Shown here: piece by piece, positions 59,505-64,000 of the stretch
Layout: the number at the start of each line of letters is the position of its first letter
How positions within the stretch are numbered: position 1 is the first letter of the stretch
From: Asanoa iriomotensis
Lineage (GTDB): Bacteria > Actinomycetota > Actinomycetes > Mycobacteriales > Micromonosporaceae
Assembly: GCF_016862515.1 (NCBI RefSeq)
Contig: NZ_BONC01000031.1
Span: forward strand, 35,360 to 99,359
DNA: 64,000 nt
Direction: 5' to 3'
The notes under the pieces: generated by a model
Seen by the model: only the letters and a program-made list of their open reading frames with translations
Database searches by the model: none
Told to the model about the DNA's origin: nothing
Made by a program: the position numbers and the translations under genes

Positions 59505-62360
59505 TCAGTCTTCGGTTGGGTCGATTCGGAGGCGGATGGCGGTTGGTGCGTGCTTGGCGGGTGCGGGGGAGACGCGGTGGGATACGTCGACGGTGTCCGC
59601 GGCCTGTTGGTCGTCGGTTGGCCGGGTGATCGGAGCGTCCTCGGCCGATCGGCGCCTGTTCTTGACCGGCAGGCGTGGCACCGGCTGGGTCGGTTCCGCG
59701 GCTTCGTGGCTCCGGACGAGGTTCTCCCCGGGGGTCGCGCGGCTCGGGTCCTCGGTGGAGGCCGTCGCCGCACGGAGCTTCGGCGGCACCGGGATTTCTC
59801 CCGGTGTCCCGGCGCCGGATTTGACCGGACGGACACCGTTGCCGTTCGTGGGCGGCACGCCTTGTTCGGCGGCGGCGGTCGATGTCGTGGGGATCGGGTC
59901 GAGCAGGCGGCGGTCCTCCGCGTCGCCGTCGGGCGTTGTCGGTGCCGGTCCGAGGCGCGGGAGCGAGGCCGGTGCCGACAAACGGTCCGGGGTGGCCCGG
60001 CCTCCCCTGGCCAGCGCGCCGCCGCGGCCGATCGTCGCCGGCTGGCGCAGGCGGGCGAAGGTCTCCGGGTCCTGCGGGCGGCCCCACAGCCAGCCCTGGC
60101 CGTAAACCACGCCCAACGCCTGCAGCACGTCGCGCTGGGCCTGGGTCTGCACGCCCTCCGCGACGACCGTCAGGCCCAGGGCCGAGCTCATCGCGACCAC
60201 GGCGCGGACGATTTCCTCGTCCTCCGGGTTCGTGCCGAGGCCGCCGACGAAGGAGCGGTCGATCTTCACGCCCGTGACCGGGTGGCGGCGCAGGTAGCCC
60301 AGCGCCGAGAAGCCCGTGCCGAAGTCGTCCACCACCAGGCGCACGCCCTGGCCGCGCAGCTCGGCGATCACCTGGTCGGTGACCTGCGAGCCGTCGACCA
60401 TGACCGACTCGGTGATCTCCAGCATCACCGACGAGCCGTCCAGGCCGTTCTCGGCCAGGGCCTCGGCCACCTCGCCCGGCAGGCGCGGGTCGCGGAGCTG
60501 GCGCGGCGAGACGTTGATCGACAGCCAGAAGTCCTCGTCGACCACGTCGTCCCGGCGCCACTCGGCGAGCTGGCGCAGCGCCTCGCGGATCACCCAGCGA
60601 CCCAGGTCGCTGATCAACCCGGTCTCCTCGGCGATCGGGATGAACTTCGGCGGGGCGATCGTGCCCTTGACCGGGTGCTCCCAGCGGATCAGCGCCTCTA
60701 CGCCCGCCAGGCGGGCGCCGCCAAGACGGACGATCGGCTGGTACGCCAGCCGGAGCTGGTCGTGCGCCAGCGCGTGCCGCAGCGCGAGCTCGATGTCGAT
60801 CCGGTCGCGTACCTGATGGTGCATCGTGGTGTCGAACAGCACCCAGCGGCCGCGCCCTTCGGCCTTCGCCTGGTACATCGCGGTGTCCGCGTCGCGCAGC
60901 AACCCCTCGGCGGTGACGAGCGCGGAACCCGCGGCGTGCGGGTCGCGTGCCTCCGTGGCCGCCTCGGCCTCGGCCGCCGTCCTCGGCGAGCCCGAGCAGG
61001 CCGAGCCCGCGATGCCGATCGAACCCGACACCACGACGTCCGACGCGGTGGCCTTGAGCGGCAGGGTGAGGCTGGCCAGGATGCGCTCGGCGAGCGCGAC
61101 GGCCTCTTCGGTGGTGGACTCGTGCGCGATGACGAACTCGTCGCCGCCCACCCGCGCGACCGCGGCGCCGGCTGGCACGGTGCGCCGCAGGCGGCGGGCC
61201 ACCTCGACGATCACCCGGTCGCCGGCGTAGTGGCCCCACGAGTCGTTGACGAGCTTGAAGCCGTCGAGGTCGAGGAAGTACAACCACAGTGGACGGTCGG
61301 TGTCCGCTGGGCGGGCCAGCACCTGGCCGACGTGGTCGACGAGCAGCGCGCGGTTGGGCAGGGCGGTCAGGTGGTCGTGGGTGGCCTGGTACTCGTACTC
61401 CCGCTGCGCGGCCGCGTACGCCTGCACCGCTGAAACCGCCCGCAGCAGCAGCAACGCGACCATCAGCGCGCCACCGACGGCGATGACCACGCGGTCGAGG
61501 AGGCTCTGCTCGGCGATCACGGCGGTCAGCACGAACGGCACCGCCAGCGCCGGGACGATCAGCGACAGCCGGCGCCAGGACCAGGCCTGCACCGGCAGCG
61601 GCGTGCTGCGGCCGATGTCGCGCATGGATGGATGCAAGGCGCAGGCGCCGATCAGCACGAAGCCGAACAGGAACGGCAGGTCGATCCAGCGGTTGGCGAT
61701 GAGCGTGCCGTTGACGCCGATGATGGCGTAACCGATGTCGCCCGCGAGCAACAGCACCATCGAACCGATGAGCATGAGGTAGCTGGGGCCGCGGAGCGAG
61801 GTGGTGAAGGCGATGTTCGCGACCAGCAGCACCAGCACCAGGTCGAAGATGGGGTAGAGCCCAGCCACGGCGGACACCGCGGCCGACCGGTCGGTGACGT
61901 CGGCGGCCGGGAGCGACAACAGCAGGGCGAAGATGAGGCCGGCGCCGAGCCCGATCAACATCCCGTCGATGACGGCGTGGCGCTTGGGTCCGTGCTTCAT
62001 CGTGAGGAAGCCGATCAGACCCACGAACATCAGCACATAACCGGGCACCGTGAACGCGTCGCTGATCAGTTGAGCGGCACCGCGTTGATCAGCCGACCAC
62101 GGCCTGACTATTGCGCCGACGAGGAACAGGACCGAGGCGGCCGCCAGGAGAAACCACGGCCAGCTCGGCCGGGCGCGGTGCCGGATCGGCCCGACGACCA
62201 GTGCGACCGAGGCGCCCAGGCCTACGATCACGAAAAGGACATCGGCCATGTTGCCGACGACGACATATGCGATTGCGGCGACCAGACCGACCAGGACGAA
62301 TAGCCCGGCCGGAATTGCGGAGGCCAGCGGCTTGGCGCCGGCCGAGACCGCACGTGGCAT
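59505..62360 (-). CDS. membrane GGDEF-EAL (cyclic di-GMP) protein
   Basis: The 951-residue product has about ten N-terminal membrane helices (residues 1-310), a GGDEF domain (about 335-510) with intact GGDEF (RVGGDEFVIAHE), and an EAL domain (about 530-780). The EAL domain has EALIRWEHP, NVSPRQL, EITES, DDFGTGFSAL, KIDRSFVGG and EGVQT, so both synthase and phosphodiesterase residues look intact. The last ~170 residues are Pro/Ala/Thr rich and likely disordered. The ATG at 62360 follows GGGGG at 7 nt; a TACAGT box (62415-62410 on the minus strand) is a possible -10. It is probably a c-di-GMP regulator. Confidence 0.92.
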   Translation of the reverse strand: MPRAVSAGAKPLASAIPAGLFVLVGLVAAIAYVVVGNMADVLFVIVGLGASVALVVGPIRHRARPSWPWFLLAAASVLFLVGAIVRPWSADQRGAAQLISDAFTVPGYVLMFVGLIGFLTMKHGPKRHAVIDGMLIGLGAGLIFALLLSLPAADVTDRSAAVSAVAGLYPIFDLVLVLLVANIAFTTSLRGPSYLMLIGSMVLLLAGDIGYAIIGVNGTLIANRWIDLPFLFGFVLIGACALHPSMRDIGRSTPLPVQAWSWRRLSLIVPALAVPFVLTAVIAEQSLLDRVVIAVGGALMVALLLLRAVSAVQAYAAAQREYEYQATHDHLTALPNRALLVDHVGQVLARPADTDRPLWLYFLDLDGFKLVNDSWGHYAGDRVIVEVARRLRRTVPAGAAVARVGGDEFVIAHESTTEEAVALAERILASLTLPLKATASDVVVSGSIGIAGSACSGSPRTAAEAEAATEARDPHAAGSALVTAEGLLRDADTAMYQAKAEGRGRWVLFDTTMHHQVRDRIDIELALRHALAHDQLRLAYQPIVRLGGARLAGVEALIRWEHPVKGTIAPPKFIPIAEETGLISDLGRWVIREALRQLAEWRRDDVVDEDFWLSINVSPRQLRDPRLPGEVAEALAENGLDGSSVMLEITESVMVDGSQVTDQVIAELRGQGVRLVVDDFGTGFSALGYLRRHPVTGVKIDRSFVGGLGTNPEDEEIVRAVVAMSSALGLTVVAEGVQTQAQRDVLQALGVVYGQGWLWGRPQDPETFARLRQPATIGRGGALARGGRATPDRLSAPASLPRLGPAPTTPDGDAEDRRLLDPIPTTSTAAAEQGVPPTNGNGVRPVKSGAGTPGEIPVPPKLRAATASTEDPSRATPGENLVRSHEAAEPTQPVPRLPVKNRRRSAEDAPITRPTDDQQAADTVDVSHRVSPAPAKHAPTAIRLRIDPTED

Positions 62361-63189
62361 TTCATCGCCCCCTGCGCGGGCTTCCGGCGACATTTCCCAG
62401 CGAACCACGACTGTAGCAGGAGCGATCGGCGGTAAGTGACCGTTCTTCGTGTTTGTCGGCGGGATTCGGTTTGGGAACCACTTTGGCTGGAACGAAATCC
62501 ACGATGGTCCCAGCGCGGATCCCAATCAGGACGGTTGCCAGGCGTTCGATTGACCGGGTTCGCGGTGCGCAAGATCGCTATTCGTCGTTGGTTGACCTGG
62601 TGCGATTCGTTTTGTTGAATGGCCGGGCGGTGATCGAGTCGGCGATTCATTGCCGACCGTGCAGCCTCCGGCGTTCGCGGGCTTGGGGGTCTGCCGGTCC
62701 GGGGCGTCGCCGGTGGCAACAGGGGCTACCGCGCCGCGGAGTGGCCATGCTCGGTTGGCGGTCTGAGGTGTCGGAGGATCTCTAGATCCCCAGGTCCAGC
62801 GCCCGGACGGGGCCTCATGCCGCGGCTGACGAGGGCTTCGGTGACGTTGGGTCGGCCAAGCAGATCGACCCGAGCCGCTACTCGGAGGACGCTGCCGAGG
62901 CCTGGCACCGACGCGGGCGTTGCCGCGTGTTGAGCGTCAGTGCCCACTGCCGGGGCTCGATCCGGCCGGCGCCCTCGCTGGGATCGCGTAGCTGGCCAGG
63001 TCCGCGGCTGGTAGCGCTCATTCCGGCGGTCAGCTGTGACCGACGTGGTCGCCGTTACGGAGCCTAGCGACGGTTGACACTTGGGGGAGGTGAGGCCGGT
63101 TCGTCGAACGCCAATTTCTGCTATATATCGCCGTCACCGCACGCGCATCGAGTGAAATCGGTTCCGCTCTTTGCTGATTGCGCAGGTGT
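62361..63189. other. 829-bp gap, promoter side of the GGDEF-EAL gene, no supportable gene
   Basis: The left part holds the probable promoter of the minus-strand gene. The rest (about 62630-63100) is GC-rich with short arginine-rich frames in all phases and fragments reminiscent of the 58-59 kb repeats (for example GGCCAGGTCCGCGGCTGG near 62993). I see no rRNA, tRNA or conserved protein. Confidence 0.45.
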
Positions 63190-63783
63190 CTATCCAGAGA
63201 TCGGCACGCGAACGAGCGCAGCGATTTCCGCGGTGCTTGCGGCGGCATCCAGAGCGTCGAGCGTGCCCCCGCTGTCAAGCCACCGATTCGCGGCCCTTGC
63301 GTCGTCGCCGCCAGGCAGCCCACCCGCGATCAACAGGGGCAACGTCGCGGCGTAGCGAGGCACCATGTGCGCGGGAAACCGATGCGCCACCCGCGCGACG
63401 GCGGTCGCGACCCGGATCGCATGCTCGTTGCCCGGCGGCACACCCTGCCGGTCGGGCTCGGCGGCCAACCACCGCCAGTCGTGCGCGACGTCGCACTCGC
63501 CGCACCCGACGGGCCCGGACCCGAGCGCGGCCCCGCACGCCGGGCAGTCGGTGTGCGCAAGCGCGCCGTCGAGCACGCGCCACCCGACCCCACGCGGATC
63601 CGCGACGACGGTAGCGGCGAACACGGGCACATCGGCGTCGTCGACCTCATAGTCGCGCAGCGCCGCCCGCCAGGCCGCCTCGATGTCATCGTCAAGCCAA
63701 CGCGAACAGGCGCGACAACCGGGCGCCCGCCCGGGCCGCCGCCACCCACACTCGACACAACGCGGCAACGGTCGCAGATCCAT
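63190..63783 (-). CDS. hypothetical protein with two zinc-ribbon-like CxxC clusters
   Basis: I do not recognise this 197-residue protein. It has two double-CxxC knuckles: CVECGWRRPGRAPGCRAC near the N-terminus (residues 9-26) and CPACGAALGSGPVGCGEC in the middle, each fit to bind zinc. A helical region (HAIRVATAVARVAHRF, LPLLIAGGLPGGDDARAANRWLDSGG) follows. No membrane segment is seen. The twin ribbons suggest a nucleic-acid or protein adaptor. ATG 63783 is used; a GTG one codon upstream is possible. It stands alone, downstream of a repeat-rich gap. Confidence 0.65.
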   Translation of the reverse strand: MDLRPLPRCVECGWRRPGRAPGCRACSRWLDDDIEAAWRAALRDYEVDDADVPVFAATVVADPRGVGWRVLDGALAHTDCPACGAALGSGPVGCGECDVAHDWRWLAAEPDRQGVPPGNEHAIRVATAVARVAHRFPAHMVPRYAATLPLLIAGGLPGGDDARAANRWLDSGGTLDALDAAASTAEIAALVRVPISG

Positions 63784-64000
63784 CACCTGATCATCTCAGG
63801 ACCCACCACCCCGATCACCTGCATTCCGCCACCCTCCGCCTGCGGCAGAGGGTGAAGCATCCGGGACGGCCTGCTGGTGGGTGCGATGCCAGCGGGCGGT
63901 TTCGTGGCGGGCCTTAGCTTGTGTTTGGCCCTCGGGCGTCGTGGCGGCGGTGTGCTGTCGGCGGGTGGTTTGGTGCCGGGCCAGGTTGTGGCTGGTCCTA
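63784..64000. other. 217-bp right edge, no gene identified
   Basis: This stretch would carry the promoter of the zinc-ribbon gene. The last bases CCAGGTTGTGGCTGGTCC resemble the repeat motif of the 58-59 kb array, so a further repeat region may begin beyond the window. Confidence 0.4.

Noticed and set aside
59392..61287. 631-codon minus-strand open frame overlapping the GGDEF-EAL gene
   Set aside because: The alternative frame contains intact GGDEF and EAL motifs; this one is Arg/Gly rich without domains.

Overview
The window is high-GC DNA with GTG and ATG starts, short intergenic gaps, many start/stop overlaps and many TetR, MarR, MerR and GntR type regulators. Together with LytR-CpsA-Psr, DUF664/DinB, NUDIX and MocR proteins this points to an actinobacterium. 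A Micromonosporaceae-like soil organism is my best inference; nothing in the window fixes the genus. I saw no rRNA, tRNA, CRISPR array or transposase gene.

Region 1 (1-37105) is a chromosomal mosaic of small housekeeping and stress loci. In order it holds: a methyltransferase/monooxygenase-fold pair divergent from a TetR-SnoaL operon; a GSA-type aminotransferase divergent from a nitroreductase; a glycoside hydrolase-like family 10 protein; a GNAT-Rid pair; an ARMT1-like phosphatase; a transglutaminase-MerR operon with a textbook MerR promoter; an LCP protein; a P450 divergent from a TetR fused to a thioredoxin-like tail; recQ; a membrane Rieske protein; a metallophosphoesterase; def divergent from an ArsR-aac(2')-I operon; a MocR regulator divergent from an AhpD-like/PEP-mutase-like operon; TauE; prpE; and a type II NADH dehydrogenase-like enzyme. 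Many genes look leaderless, with a NANNNT box 6-7 nt before the start codon. Convergent neighbours often overlap at their stop codons.

Region 2 (about 37160-55630) is the most coherent and interesting part: a secreted carbohydrate-processing cluster plus an uptake/catabolic operon. Five large secreted proteins lie in a row: an (alpha/alpha)6 hydrolase resembling GH95, then ThuA, PQQ-type sugar dehydrogenase (GSDH), ThuA-DUF1080-CBM32x2, and a second GSDH. The ThuA-GSDH pair is duplicated, and the C-terminal modules (fascin-like trefoil, ricin trefoil, CBM6, CBM32) have been shuffled. Next come L-fuconate dehydratase (fucD), a lipoprotein binding protein, a two-domain ABC ATPase, a permease and a GntR/FCD regulator. 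Motifs related to ACATCCGATGT sit between the -35 and -10 boxes of the first secreted gene and of fucD, so the GntR protein may control both units. I infer extracellular oxidation and cleavage of a deoxyhexose-containing (perhaps fucosylated) glycan, followed by uptake.

Region 3 (55630-64000) has a small membrane protein coupled to a membrane-anchored multicopper oxidase, an orphan protein, about 1.1 kb of degenerate repeats with no convincing gene, a large membrane GGDEF-EAL protein, and a zinc-ribbon protein of unknown role.

Repeated non-coding structure is also notable. Three gene ends carry a GGAACGGTCC palindrome family, two of them with compensatory base changes. A 166-bp near-palindrome with 20-bp terminal inverted repeats lies at 16373-16538.
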